Shown here: positions 1-8,213 of the stretch, piece by piece
Numbering within the stretch: position 1 is the stretch's first letter
How the letters are laid out: the number at the start of each line of letters is the position of its first letter
From: Leptospira_A soteropolitanensis
Lineage (GTDB): Bacteria > Spirochaetota > Leptospiria > Leptospirales > Leptospiraceae
Assembly: GCF_026151335.1 (NCBI RefSeq)
Contig: NZ_JAMQPP010000004.1
Length of the DNA: 64,000 nucleotides
Direction: 5' to 3' (one strand)
Position numbers and translations under genes: made by a program
Notes under the pieces: model-generated
Seen by the model: the letters and a program-made list of their open reading frames with translations, nothing else
Told to the model about the DNA's origin: nothing
Databases searched by the model: none

Positions 1-930
1 AGGATGGAACCAACCATGTAATGCGGTAGAGTCTCCACTGGGAATAGCCCAGATTCGATACATCCCGATCACATGGTCAATACGATAGAGATGAAAAAAA
101 TGTTCCAAATACGACAAACGATCCTTCCACCAAGAATAGTTTGTTTTTTCCAGTGCCACCCAATTGAGGACAGGGAAACCCCAAGTTTGACCTGTTTTAG
201 AAAAATCATCCGGAGGTGCACCGGCTTGCAAATTCATAATAAAAAATTCCGGGTGTTCCCAAACATCACAAGAATTTCGGGAAGTAAGAATGGGCATATC
301 ACCTTTTAGATATACACCCACATCTTCATAATGCACTTTTACTTCAGATAACTGATCATAGGCGATCTTTTGCAAATAGACCCAAAACAAAGCATCTTCC
401 CTACGTTTGGTAAATATATATTCTTTCGCATAGTTTGGATCTAAAAATTCTTTAGGCCATTCCCACCAATCCTTACCATTAAACTCTTCATATAACATTC
501 GAAATGCTGCATAAGAATAACACCAAGGATGTTTTTCTAAAAAGTAAGTAGCATCAAACATGGCTTCTTTTAATTGCTTTGTATAAATCGTACGAATGAT
601 TTCTAATTTTCGATTACGGATGCGGATGGGATGATTTTTTAAAAAACGAATCTCGCGTTTACGAGATTTAAAATTTAAACCTAATTTGTATAAGGAAATA
701 TAAAGAGGATCAATCGCAAAAGCAGAAATGGCGCTGTAAGGTGAGTATCCAAAACCTGTATCATTTAAAGGTAATAATTGAATGATACTAAAACCAACAT
801 CCCTTGCCCAATCGCAAAGTGGATATAAACTATAAATGTCTCCGCATTCAAAAGAATGTTCAGAAACAATAGAGGGCAGCGATACCAGTACCCCTGCCCT
901 TCTTTTTTTTACATTTTGAAAAGATCCCAA
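1..930 (-). CDS. malQ: 4-alpha-glucanotransferase MalQ, partial (3' end beyond window)
   Basis: Amylomaltase of glycoside hydrolase family 77, a cytosolic enzyme that moves glucan chains between alpha-1,4-glucans. The frame is open without a stop from the fba 3' end to base 1, giving about 310 residues. The N-terminal part has the GH77 pattern: RRAGVLVSLPS, then FECGDIYSLYPLCDW, IIQLLPLNDTGFGYSPYS and the IDPLYISL segment. The last visible part reads RIDHVIGMYRIW, matching the family's conserved RIDH...G...W region that carries catalytic residues. No ATG lies near the start. A TTG at 930 is the best candidate, just downstream of the fba stop, so the two minus-strand genes are probably co-transcribed. 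The C-terminal part, including the other catalytic acid, is outside the window. Confidence 0.85.
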   Translation of the reverse strand, partial: MGSFQNVKKRRAGVLVSLPSIVSEHSFECGDIYSLYPLCDWARDVGFSIIQLLPLNDTGFGYSPYSAISAFAIDPLYISLYKLGLNFKSRKREIRFLKNHPIRIRNRKLEIIRTIYTKQLKEAMFDATYFLEKHPWCYSYAAFRMLYEEFNGKDWWEWPKEFLDPNYAKEYIFTKRREDALFWVYLQKIAYDQLSEVKVHYEDVGVYLKGDMPILTSRNSCDVWEHPEFFIMNLQAGAPPDDFSKTGQTWGFPVLNWVALEKTNYSWWKDRLSYLEHFFHLYRIDHVIGMYRIWAIPSGDSTALHGWFHP

Positions 931-935
931 GTCTT

Positions 936-2000
936 TTAGGCGACTGTGATTTCTTTCGATAGATAAACGTCTTGGATGGCGTTGAGTAATGCAACCCCTT
1001 CCTTCATAGGTTTTTGGAAAGCCTTTCTTCCAGAAATGAGACCCATTCCGCCAGCACGTTTGTTGATCACGGCAGTTTTGATCGCATCTTGTAAGTCGTT
1101 TTCGCCAGAAGCTCCACCAGAGTTGATGAGTCCCGCTCTTCCCATATAACAATTTGCTACTTGGTAACGAGTGAGGTCAATTGGGTGGTCAGAAGTAAGA
1201 TCAGTATAGATACGTTTGTCTGTTTTACCATAAGAAGACTCTTGGTTTAACACATTGTATCCTCCATTATTCTCAGGTAACTTTTGTTTGATGATATCCG
1301 CTTGGATAGTCACACCTAAGTGGTTTGCTTGTCCAGTTAAGTCAGCAGAAACATGGTAGTCTTTATCTTTTTTAAAAGCATTGTTTCTAACATAACACCA
1401 AAGGATGGTTGCCATTCCAAGTTCATGTGCCATCTGGAACACTTTAGAAATTTCTACAATTTCACGACCAGAATCAGCAGAACCAAAATAAATGGTAGCA
1501 CCAATCGCAACACAACCTTGGTCGTATGCTTGTTTCACAGTAGCGAAAAGGATTTGTTCACTTTTGTTTGGGTAGGTCAGGAGTTCGTTGTGGTTGATTT
1601 TCAAAATGAAAGGAATTTTGTGAGCATACTTTCTTGCAACCGATCCAAGAACACCAAGAGTTGTCGCAACACCGTTACAACCACCTTCGATAGCCAATTT
1701 GATGATGTTTTCCCCATCAAAATAAATAGGGTTTTTTGCAAAACTTGCACCAGCAGAGTGTTCAATTCCTTGGTCTACCGGCAGAATAGAAACATATCCA
1801 GTTCCACCAAGACGGCCGCTTCCGAGTAAGGTTTGGATGCTACGAAGAACAGGTACAGACCTGTCAGTGGGAGCAAAAATTCTATCAACCCAGTCAGAGC
1901 CAGGTACGTGGATTAGTTCTTTAGCGATTTTTGGCGATTTGAATCCCAGTAAGGATTCCGCGTCGTTTCCAAGATGTTTCGAGATTTCGTCGAAGTTCAA
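936..2000 (-). CDS. fba: Class I fructose-bisphosphate aldolase (DhnA/FbaB type)
   Basis: Cleaves fructose-1,6-bisphosphate to triose phosphates through a Schiff-base lysine; cytosolic, glycolysis and gluconeogenesis. The product is a 354-residue DhnA-family protein with VDQGIEHS near residue 76, the central IEGGCNGVATTLG strand and the segment ADIIKQKLPE, whose first lysine (about residue 238) aligns with the catalytic Lys of archaeal-type class I aldolases. I place the start at a TTG at 2000 because a strong Shine-Dalgarno (AGGAGA) sits 7 bases before it. The same frame is open upstream to an ATG at 2039, but those codons would translate the ribosome-binding site as FFRRTT. It is divergent from the histidine kinase gene and followed after 5 bases by malQ. 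Confidence 0.93.
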   Translation of the reverse strand: MNFDEISKHLGNDAESLLGFKSPKIAKELIHVPGSDWVDRIFAPTDRSVPVLRSIQTLLGSGRLGGTGYVSILPVDQGIEHSAGASFAKNPIYFDGENIIKLAIEGGCNGVATTLGVLGSVARKYAHKIPFILKINHNELLTYPNKSEQILFATVKQAYDQGCVAIGATIYFGSADSGREIVEISKVFQMAHELGMATILWCYVRNNAFKKDKDYHVSADLTGQANHLGVTIQADIIKQKLPENNGGYNVLNQESSYGKTDKRIYTDLTSDHPIDLTRYQVANCYMGRAGLINSGGASGENDLQDAIKTAVINKRAGGMGLISGRKAFQKPMKEGVALLNAIQDVYLSKEITVA

Positions 2001-2104
2001 AGTTGTTCTCCTAAAAAATAAATTCTCGGGTTCATCCAATGTGACAACATCTTTTTTTGCTCGTCGCCTTTCCGCTGGGTCCTAACTTGAATTGAGAGGC
2101 AAAA

Positions 2105-2992
2105 TTGAGAGGATCAGCGCAATTTCGAATGTTTTTTTCCCTGGCCTGGCTATCCCTTACATTCTCTTTGGGAGTGTGGTGGTGGATTTTGGGGTTTCGC
2201 CAAGCAAAAACCATCGCAGAGATTTCTATCAGTGCGGCTCGTCAGGTAGAACTAAATCGTGTCAATCGAATGTTACAACTGGAAGGATCCTTTTTTCTTT
2301 CTATGTTGGCCCTAGGCGGAGTGACCTTAGCCGTTTTATCTTATAGAGACCATAAACGTTCCAAACTCATCTCTGATTTTTTTTCTACAGTCACACATGA
2401 GATGAAAACTCCCATTTCCAGCTTACAGTTGCAAGTTGAAGTTCTTTTGGAAAATACAAAAGATCCAGAACTCAAAAAGAAATTAGAAAAAATTTGGAAA
2501 GAAAATCAAAGGATTGAATCCCAGATGGGAAATGCTTTTTATTTGGCAAGCCTTATGCAAGGAGAATCCTTATATATGGAGCCGCTCACTATTTTTGATT
2601 TGTGCGAATCCTATTCTCATCATGAACCAGATTTATCCTGGAAAATTTTGGTTCCCAAAGAAACAAAAGTTTTTATAGATAAAAAGGCATTTTTTGCTAT
2701 GTTAAAGAATTTAAGTGAAAATGCAAAACGGCACGGCAAAGCAAATATGATCAAACTCACGATTACAAAAGAAAATGGGAAAATCTTATTTCTTTTGGAA
2801 GATGATGGCATAGGGTTTAGTGGTAATAAAAAAAATCTCACCCTTCCTTTTTTACGTCATTCTAAAACAAGCGGAAGTGGCATTGGATTATACATTGTGA
2901 AAAAATTAATCGAAAAAATGAAAGGTTCCCTAGAATTTCCGAACACTTCGTCCGGTTTCCAAGTAAAACTTCTCTTAAAAGAGGTTCCATGA
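2105..2992 (+). CDS. Membrane sensor histidine kinase
   Basis: Inner-membrane sensor kinase of a two-component system, 295 residues. Two hydrophobic segments (about residues 9-30 and 62-80) flank a short periplasmic loop of some 30 residues, too small for a classical ligand domain. The H-box HEMKTPISS places the phospho-acceptor at His98, the N-box is NLSENAKRHGK (Asn206), and the G-boxes are DDGIGF (233-238) and GSGIGL (257-262), so it should be a competent kinase. Start is a TTG with GAGAGG five bases upstream. The stop overlaps the ATG of the response regulator by four bases (ATGA), so the pair is translationally coupled. The signal is unknown. Confidence 0.9.
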   Translation: MRGSAQFRMFFSLAWLSLTFSLGVWWWILGFRQAKTIAEISISAARQVELNRVNRMLQLEGSFFLSMLALGGVTLAVLSYRDHKRSKLISDFFSTVTHEMKTPISSLQLQVEVLLENTKDPELKKKLEKIWKENQRIESQMGNAFYLASLMQGESLYMEPLTIFDLCESYSHHEPDLSWKILVPKETKVFIDKKAFFAMLKNLSENAKRHGKANMIKLTITKENGKILFLLEDDGIGFSGNKKNLTLPFLRHSKTSGSGIGLYIVKKLIEKMKGSLEFPNTSSGFQVKLLLKEVP

Positions 2993-3672
2993 AACCAAGG
3001 ATTTTACTTGTCGAAGACGATGAGGGACTCGGCGAAACCTTAAAAGAAAGGTTGGAACAAGACAGATACAGAGTTAAATGGGCAAAAACTGCGTCAGAAG
3101 CAGAGACCCTCTTTTCACCAAACCAATTTGATTTGGTTGTCCTTGACCTAAGACTACCTGATGGAAATGGATTTCAATTGGCAGAGAACTTTTTATCAAA
3201 AGAAAAGGACATCCCGTTTTTATTTTTAACTGCACAGGCCGGAGCCCAGGAAAGGCTACGCGGATTTGAACTTGGTGCTGCGGAATTCATCCCCAAACCT
3301 TTCCACTTAAAGGAATTCCTCATCCGATTGGAACGTGTGGTAGCGCAAACTCGCCCTCATTTTGGGAGAAAATGGAAGATGGAACAAGCCGAAATCCACC
3401 TGGATTCCTTCCTAATAAAAAAAGAAGACGGTACTTTGGTTTTACTATCCAAACGTGACTGCGCCCTACTTGCCCTTTTACTCTCTGATGTTCGTAAGGT
3501 ATTTAGTCGTTCTGAAATTTTGGACTTCCTCGTCGGTGAAGAAAGTTTCCCCACAGAAAGGACCATAGACAATGCCATTGTCCGACTAAGGGATGCTCTG
3601 GGAGAGGAATCCATCCGCAATGTACGAGGGGTGGGATACCAATGGGTGGCAGAGGTCTTCCCTTTAAAATAA
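2989..3672 (+). CDS. OmpR/PhoB-family response regulator
   Basis: DNA-binding partner of the kinase upstream, 227 residues. The receiver domain (1-115) has the acidic pair LVEDDEG, the phosphorylated Asp53 in VVLDLRLPDG, Thr81 in FLTAQ and Lys103 in IPKPF. The C-terminal winged helix (about 125-222) carries LSKRDCALLALLL, the recognition-helix region TIDNAIVRLRDALG and the terminal hairpin IRNVRGVGYQWV. All residues for phosphotransfer are present. The gene overlaps the kinase by four bases, as expected for a cognate pair. The regulon cannot be read from the sequence, although the exported helical protein immediately downstream on the same strand (gap about 43 bases) is an obvious candidate. 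Confidence 0.93.
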   Translation: MKPRILLVEDDEGLGETLKERLEQDRYRVKWAKTASEAETLFSPNQFDLVVLDLRLPDGNGFQLAENFLSKEKDIPFLFLTAQAGAQERLRGFELGAAEFIPKPFHLKEFLIRLERVVAQTRPHFGRKWKMEQAEIHLDSFLIKKEDGTLVLLSKRDCALLALLLSDVRKVFSRSEILDFLVGEESFPTERTIDNAIVRLRDALGEESIRNVRGVGYQWVAEVFPLK

Positions 3673-3715
3673 GAATCCCATTAGGGAAATTCTTTGTTTT
3701 ACCGATACTTTTAAG

Positions 3716-4447
3716 GTGAAACAAGGATCTCTCATTATCATTCTACTCGTTCTATCCTTGTTTACCCATCCTCTCGGTGCTTGGGAAACCGATATCGATT
3801 ACAACTACGAATACGAAAAAAATGGTCCTTATACTAAATTTTCCGATTGGGTGCCATACAAACTCCATAAATGGGAACCCAAATATTTAGAAGATTTTTA
3901 TGAATTATACAATCTCAAACAACATTACAACGATAACGAAATTAGAAAAAATATTTATTGGTTAAAAATTGCTCTTGGGAAACGATTCCGTCATCCTAAA
4001 CATTCTTTATGCGAAACCAAAACAGAAAAGGAGTATTATAAATATAGAAATTTGATGTTCATGCATATCAACATTCAAATTATGCGCTCTTACATGAGAC
4101 TTGCTTCCAAATTTGACAAAAGACACGTATATTTTTACAATTTAGATTTTGCCCACGAACTCAAAGAAAGTTTTAGCGTTGCAGAAAGTTTCTATAAAGA
4201 AGCCATACCCTACTGGGAAAAAGCAAAAGAATATGCGGACAAAGCCAATGAAGTTCATATTGATTTAGATTTAGGAACTATTGAAACAGAACGTTACGAA
4301 ATAGTAACTGGTAAATTAGATTTTGGACATATCATTGAAAACCATTTAGACAGACTTGATGGAAAAAAGAAAATTGTTTCTGAATATCTGGCTAAGTATC
4401 CAGAAGCAGATGCAAAAGCTCTCGATATTGCGGATCGGGAAAATTAA
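3716..4447 (+). CDS. Exported alpha-helical protein, possibly flagellar coiling protein (FcpB-like)
   Basis: A 243-residue protein with a clear signal peptide (MKQGS then a hydrophobic core LIIILLVLSLF, likely cleavage after HPLGA) and a mature domain rich in Tyr, Lys and Glu that looks largely alpha-helical. Characteristic segments are WVPYKLHKWEPKYLEDFYELYNLK cut into helices, FMHINIQIMRSYMRLASKF and FYKEAIPYWEKAKEYADKA. There is no enzymatic motif, no lipobox and no membrane anchor. From memory this resembles the Leptospira endoflagellar sheath proteins FcpA/FcpB, closest to FcpB, but I cannot confirm this without a database. Start is GTG with no good ribosome-binding site. It follows the two-component pair and ends in a four-base convergent overlap with the PP2C gene. 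Confidence 0.75.
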   Translation: MKQGSLIIILLVLSLFTHPLGAWETDIDYNYEYEKNGPYTKFSDWVPYKLHKWEPKYLEDFYELYNLKQHYNDNEIRKNIYWLKIALGKRFRHPKHSLCETKTEKEYYKYRNLMFMHINIQIMRSYMRLASKFDKRHVYFYNLDFAHELKESFSVAESFYKEAIPYWEKAKEYADKANEVHIDLDLGTIETERYEIVTGKLDFGHIIENHLDRLDGKKKIVSEYLAKYPEADAKALDIADREN

Positions 4448-6183
4448 AACTCAATCGACAATACAGCAATATCATCATGTATGATTCGATCTTTATCAAT
4501 CAGACAATTGGTGATCATTTTTTGGATTAAAGTATCTGTGGATTCAGATACAGAAATCATCTCGGATAGTTCTTGTAAAAAAACATCAAGGCCTATATAA
4601 CCACCACCCTCCTCCTCTAATTCATAAATTCCATCCGAATATAAAAGCAAACGATCCCCAGGTTCAAAAGTTTTGGAAATTGTTTTCCCTTCCCAAAAAT
4701 CAAGAAGTAAAATTGGATACATCTCATCCTTCACGAGTTTCATCACTCGTTCATTTTCTTTCCAAAACACAACAGGAGGATGTCCCGCAAAACTGAACTC
4801 AATCCTTCTTTCCCTTGGAAATAACCTAAGCACACAAGCCGAAATATGATGTTTAAAAATAATGGTTTTCAAATCCAAATGCATGGCTGAAAGAATTGCA
4901 GAAGGATTAGATTCTAATTTAGAGTGTTTTTTAAAAGAAACTGCAGCAATTCCAGAGACAAGTGCTGAAGAAATTCCATGACCAGAAATATCACCGAAGA
5001 AAATATCAATACATTCTTCGCTGTGTTTTTCATATAGGATGAGGTCCCCCCCGATTTCATCATAAGGTAAAAATCGAGATTGGATTTTCACATTTGGAAT
5101 TTCACCAAAATCTTTAGCTACCCATGCTTCTTGAGTTAGTTTAGCTAAGGCCAAATCTTCTTTGACATCAGAATAAAACCTTTGTAATATTTTTTCTTTT
5201 TTCATAAGTTTGATTTCGTTTTTAGCACGAACCAAACCCTGAGATACAAATCCAGCAACCAAACCTAACAACCGCTTTGTTTCTTCTGACCAAAATCCAA
5301 TTCGATCATAAGTTGTGATCCCAAGGATTCCAATCACACTACCTTCATCTCTTAAACCAACAACCAAAATAGACCGGACTTCCGCTCTCTTAAATAGATC
5401 CAAATGCCAAGGTTCATCAACCATTTGAGTCGTATCGGCAATATGAATGACTCCATCGCTTGCAAGAATTCCCAATCGCTCTGGATTCATTTTTGCAATG
5501 GAAAGTTTTGTACCTACGCTAAATAAAGAAGGCATTCCTACTAAAACCCATTCGTGTGTGACTGATAAAAATTGTTTGTCTGAAGAAATTTCGGCAGCAA
5601 AAACTCTATCGGCCCTAGAATACTTTCCGAGTTCTTCTAAGGCAAATTGAATCGCATCGGATACTAATTCAGCTTTTGTATGAACAAAAGTTTTGGAAAC
5701 TTCTGTCACAATTTGTGAAAACTGCAATAAACCAGATAGTTTAAATTCAGATTCGCGGATGGAAGAAATTTCTATTTGTTGTCCCCAGATACGCAAGAGA
5801 AATCCTTCTTCTACTTGGCCGTGGGAATTCATTAAAAAAACACGTTTATGCCCGTCAGACAATTCTAAAAAGTATTCATAATTTTCTAACTGGTAGGAAC
5901 TTTCGATAAACCTTCGTAGCAAAAATACGCTCTTCAAAGTAACCAGGTCTTTTAAATACTTACCGAAGATATCTTGGACTGCCTGATATCCATAAAACTT
6001 CGCCATAGCTAAATTACATTCCCGGATCACACTATGATTCCAAATGTATTCCAACTGTTCCTCTTGTGACAGGGAAATGGGCATAGGAATGTCTAATTCG
6101 TAACACCAAATGGCATCTTTGGAAAGGTGGATGAAGCTCTCTAAATGTTGGTAGCGACCATAATCGGGTTTTCGAGAAATCAT
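4444..6183 (-). CDS. PAS-GAF-PP2C (SpoIIE/RsbU-type) serine phosphatase
   Basis: Cytosolic signalling phosphatase of 579 residues. The N-terminal 130 residues look like a PAS domain (NLAMAKFYGYQAVQDIFGKYL). A GAF domain follows at about 165-320 (RADRVFAAEIS, IRSILVVGLRDEGSVIGILG). The C-terminal 200 residues are a SpoIIE-type PP2C phosphatase with metal-binding acids in DEIGGDLILY, FFGDISGHGISSALV and LLYSDGIYE. Such proteins dephosphorylate STAS anti-anti-sigma factors in partner-switching systems, and a STAS protein lies at 23607-23987, though not linked. No membrane segments. The gene stands alone, upstream of the long region leading to glnA. The target and the GAF/PAS ligands are unknown. 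Confidence 0.88.
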   Translation of the reverse strand: MISRKPDYGRYQHLESFIHLSKDAIWCYELDIPMPISLSQEEQLEYIWNHSVIRECNLAMAKFYGYQAVQDIFGKYLKDLVTLKSVFLLRRFIESSYQLENYEYFLELSDGHKRVFLMNSHGQVEEGFLLRIWGQQIEISSIRESEFKLSGLLQFSQIVTEVSKTFVHTKAELVSDAIQFALEELGKYSRADRVFAAEISSDKQFLSVTHEWVLVGMPSLFSVGTKLSIAKMNPERLGILASDGVIHIADTTQMVDEPWHLDLFKRAEVRSILVVGLRDEGSVIGILGITTYDRIGFWSEETKRLLGLVAGFVSQGLVRAKNEIKLMKKEKILQRFYSDVKEDLALAKLTQEAWVAKDFGEIPNVKIQSRFLPYDEIGGDLILYEKHSEECIDIFFGDISGHGISSALVSGIAAVSFKKHSKLESNPSAILSAMHLDLKTIIFKHHISACVLRLFPRERRIEFSFAGHPPVVFWKENERVMKLVKDEMYPILLLDFWEGKTISKTFEPGDRLLLYSDGIYELEEEGGGYIGLDVFLQELSEMISVSESTDTLIQKMITNCLIDKDRIIHDDIAVLSIEF

Positions 6184-6543
6184 CTAGATTCTAAGCTCTA
6201 AGAATCTACTGACTCTGCCACAAAAAAACATAATCCATCCTGATTCCGAAAATTTTCTGAATTCTTTTCGAAAATGATTCGATTCCGTTGACCAAAAATC
6301 CCCTATCATAGAAATTACTTAGGAATGGTGGAAGTCTAAATGAAGCAATTTTGCTCAACATTTAAGCATTAAGCCCTTTTTGGATGCAGTTCGCGCAGTT
6401 TCAAGGCATGAATTTAAACTCATATTGCTTAGAAACTCCACGAAACCCTTATATTTCGGTCGAAATGCCTTGGTATAAATCTTGCATTTAAAATGGTAAC
6501 AGATTACAACAATCAGACCGACCTCTGAACGAAGGAGAATCAA
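6184..6543. other. Intergenic region between the PP2C phosphatase and glnA
   Basis: The only stretch of more than 300 bases without a full-length gene. It holds the divergent promoters of the phosphatase and glnA. On the glnA side I see a sigma-54-like element (6470-6487), a GAAGGAG ribosome-binding site just before the glnA ATG, and a 10-codon open frame at 6340-6372 (MKQFCSTFKH) preceded by GGTGGAAG. The latter might be a leader peptide or chance. A small inverted repeat (AGCAA-TT-TTGCT) lies at about 6344-6355. I see no terminator or RNA gene. Confidence 0.6.
6470..6487 (+). promoter_or_regulatory. Putative sigma-54 (RpoN) promoter of glnA
   Basis: TTGGTATAAATCTTGCAT has GG at -24 and GC at -12 separated by exactly ten bases, the spacing required by RpoN. 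The -12 half (TTGCA) is consensus, while the -24 half (TGGTAT against TGGCAC) differs at two positions. It lies about 57 bases upstream of the glnA start. Nitrogen-assimilation genes are classic RpoN targets, which supports the assignment. No clear NtrC-type enhancer was found. Confidence 0.55.
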
Positions 6544-8004
6544 ATGCAGTTCGCAACCCCAAAATTTACTTCCGGAAAGGAAGTGGTTGAGTATGCCAAA
6601 AAAAATGGAGTCCTTTTCTATGACTTCCGATTTACGGATATCAAAGGAATGTGGCACCACGTTTCTTATTATGTGAATTCCGTAGATGAAGATACATTCA
6701 AAGGAATTCCTTTTGATGGATCTTCGATTGCTCGTTGGCAGCCAATCAATGCTTCCGATATGCAATTACATCCAGAAATTTCTACGGCATTTTTAGATCC
6801 GTTTACTGCAGACAAAACACTCGTAATGTTTTGCGATGTTTGGGACATCTACAAAAAACAATACTACGAAAAATGTCCACGTTCCATTGCTAAAAAAGCA
6901 CTCGAATTCATGAATAAATCCGGAATCGCTGACACTGCTTTCTTTGGACCTGAAAATGAATTTTTTGTTTTCGATAGTTTAAAAGTTCGTGATGAGATCA
7001 ACTGCCAATACTACGAATTGGATTCAAACGAAGGGATCTGGAACACACATTCAGAAATTCCTGGTTCCAATAACACAGGAAAGATCAACTTTAACTCTGG
7101 ACACCGCCCAGGAACAAAAGGTGGATACTTCCCAGTAGCTCCTATTGACTCACAAGTGGACCTCCGTGCTGAATTTGTGAAAACTTTGGAAGCAATCGGG
7201 ATGGAAACTTTTGTGGTTCACCACGAAGTAGCACAAGCTCAAGGAGAGATCGGAGTTAAGTTTGGAACTTTGATTGAAGCGGCTGATAACGTTCAAAAGC
7301 TAAAATACATCGTTAAGATGGTAGCTCATAAACACGGAAAAACTGCTACTTTTATGCCAAAACCACTATTTGGTGATAACGGTAACGGTATGCACGTTCA
7401 TATCTCTCTCTGGAAAGGCGGTAAAAACCTTTTTGCTGGAGACAAATACCAAGGATTGTCTGATTTCGCTTTTAACTTTGTAGGCGGAGTATTAAAATAT
7501 GCTAGAGCTTGTGCTGCATTCACCAATGCATCCACTAACTCTTACAAACGACTCATCCCAGGATTCGAAGCTCCATCAATTTTAGCATACTCTGCTCAGA
7601 ACCGATCTGCTTCTTGCCGTATTCCATTTGTAAGCGGCGAAAAAGCAAAACGTGTTGAATTCCGATTCCCAGACTCAACAGCTAACCCGTATTTGGCGTT
7701 CGCATCGTTACTTATGGCTGGTATGGCGGGACTTTCCGAAAAAATCGATCCAGGTCCTGCACGTGAAGAAGATCTTTTTGAACTTTCTTTGGATGAAATC
7801 CGTGAAAAAGGAATTCGTCAAATGCCTCACACACTTCGTGAAGCAATGGAAGAAATGCTCTCTCAAAGAGAAATTTTCAAACAAGGTGATGTGTTTACAG
7901 AAAACTTTTTGCAAACATACCAACACTATAAGTTTGAAACAGAAATTTGGCCGTGGGAAGGTCGCCCTCACCCATACGAATTCCTCACTACTTACTCTTG
8001 CTAA
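6544..8004 (+). CDS. glnA: Type I glutamine synthetase
   Basis: Makes glutamine from glutamate, ammonia and ATP; cytosolic dodecamer at the entry of nitrogen assimilation. At 486 residues it has full GSI length. Visible signatures are FDGSSIARWQ (N-terminal), FFGPENEFFVFD and EVAQAQGEIG (metal-binding glutamates), GNGMHVHISLW (ATP/metal site), NRSASCRIPFV and the RFPDSTANPYLAFA strand. Unusually, the loop carrying the adenylylated Tyr in enteric GSI-beta (LYDL) reads LFEL here, so Phe412 replaces the modified Tyr and the GlnE switch should not work. Start ATG has GAAGGAG upstream. It is probably driven by the sigma-54-like promoter and ends at a strong terminator. Confidence 0.97.
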   Translation: MQFATPKFTSGKEVVEYAKKNGVLFYDFRFTDIKGMWHHVSYYVNSVDEDTFKGIPFDGSSIARWQPINASDMQLHPEISTAFLDPFTADKTLVMFCDVWDIYKKQYYEKCPRSIAKKALEFMNKSGIADTAFFGPENEFFVFDSLKVRDEINCQYYELDSNEGIWNTHSEIPGSNNTGKINFNSGHRPGTKGGYFPVAPIDSQVDLRAEFVKTLEAIGMETFVVHHEVAQAQGEIGVKFGTLIEAADNVQKLKYIVKMVAHKHGKTATFMPKPLFGDNGNGMHVHISLWKGGKNLFAGDKYQGLSDFAFNFVGGVLKYARACAAFTNASTNSYKRLIPGFEAPSILAYSAQNRSASCRIPFVSGEKAKRVEFRFPDSTANPYLAFASLLMAGMAGLSEKIDPGPAREEDLFELSLDEIREKGIRQMPHTLREAMEEMLSQREIFKQGDVFTENFLQTYQHYKFETEIWPWEGRPHPYEFLTTYSC

Positions 8005-8011
8005 GAGAGAA

Positions 8012-8040
8012 AGCCCCGGCAACCGTCGGGGCTTTTTTTT
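8012..8040 (+). terminator. Rho-independent terminator of glnA
   Basis: Seven-base-pair stem AGCCCCG/CGGGGCT (8012-8018 with 8027-8033) followed by eight T residues, starting eight bases after the glnA stop. Confidence 0.93.
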
Positions 8041-8117
8041 GTTTACCATTCCCCATCCATTCAAAAAATGACAAAAGAACTAAAGATTTAGTTCAACCAA
8101 ACGATCTAAGGTGATAG

Positions 8118-8194
8118 GGCGAGGTAGCTCAGATGGTTAGAGCACAGGATTCATAACCCTGAGGTCACGGGTTCGACTCCCGTCTTCGCTACCA
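8118..8194 (+). tRNA. tRNA-Met (anticodon CAU), CCA encoded
   Basis: Full 77-base cloverleaf. The acceptor stem GGCGAGG pairs with CTTCGCT (two G-U pairs), the D arm is GCTC/GAGC, the anticodon stem-loop carries CAT at 8152-8154, the T arm is ACGGG-TTCGACT-CCCGT, and the genome encodes CCA. G1-U72 and the lack of three G-C pairs in the anticodon stem argue against the initiator tRNA, so I call elongator Met. A CAU tRNA could also be the lysidine-modified Ile2, which sequence alone cannot exclude. The last anticodon-stem pair (31-39) is an A-C mismatch. It lies 20 bases upstream of the Cys-rich protein gene, which may share its transcript. Confidence 0.93.
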
Positions 8195-8213
8195 AAGATC
8201 GAGAGGACAAGGT

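Noticed and set aside
1353..1829. 158-codon open frame on the plus strand inside fba
   Set aside because: Antisense shadow of a well-supported aldolase; no ribosome-binding site and no family resemblance.
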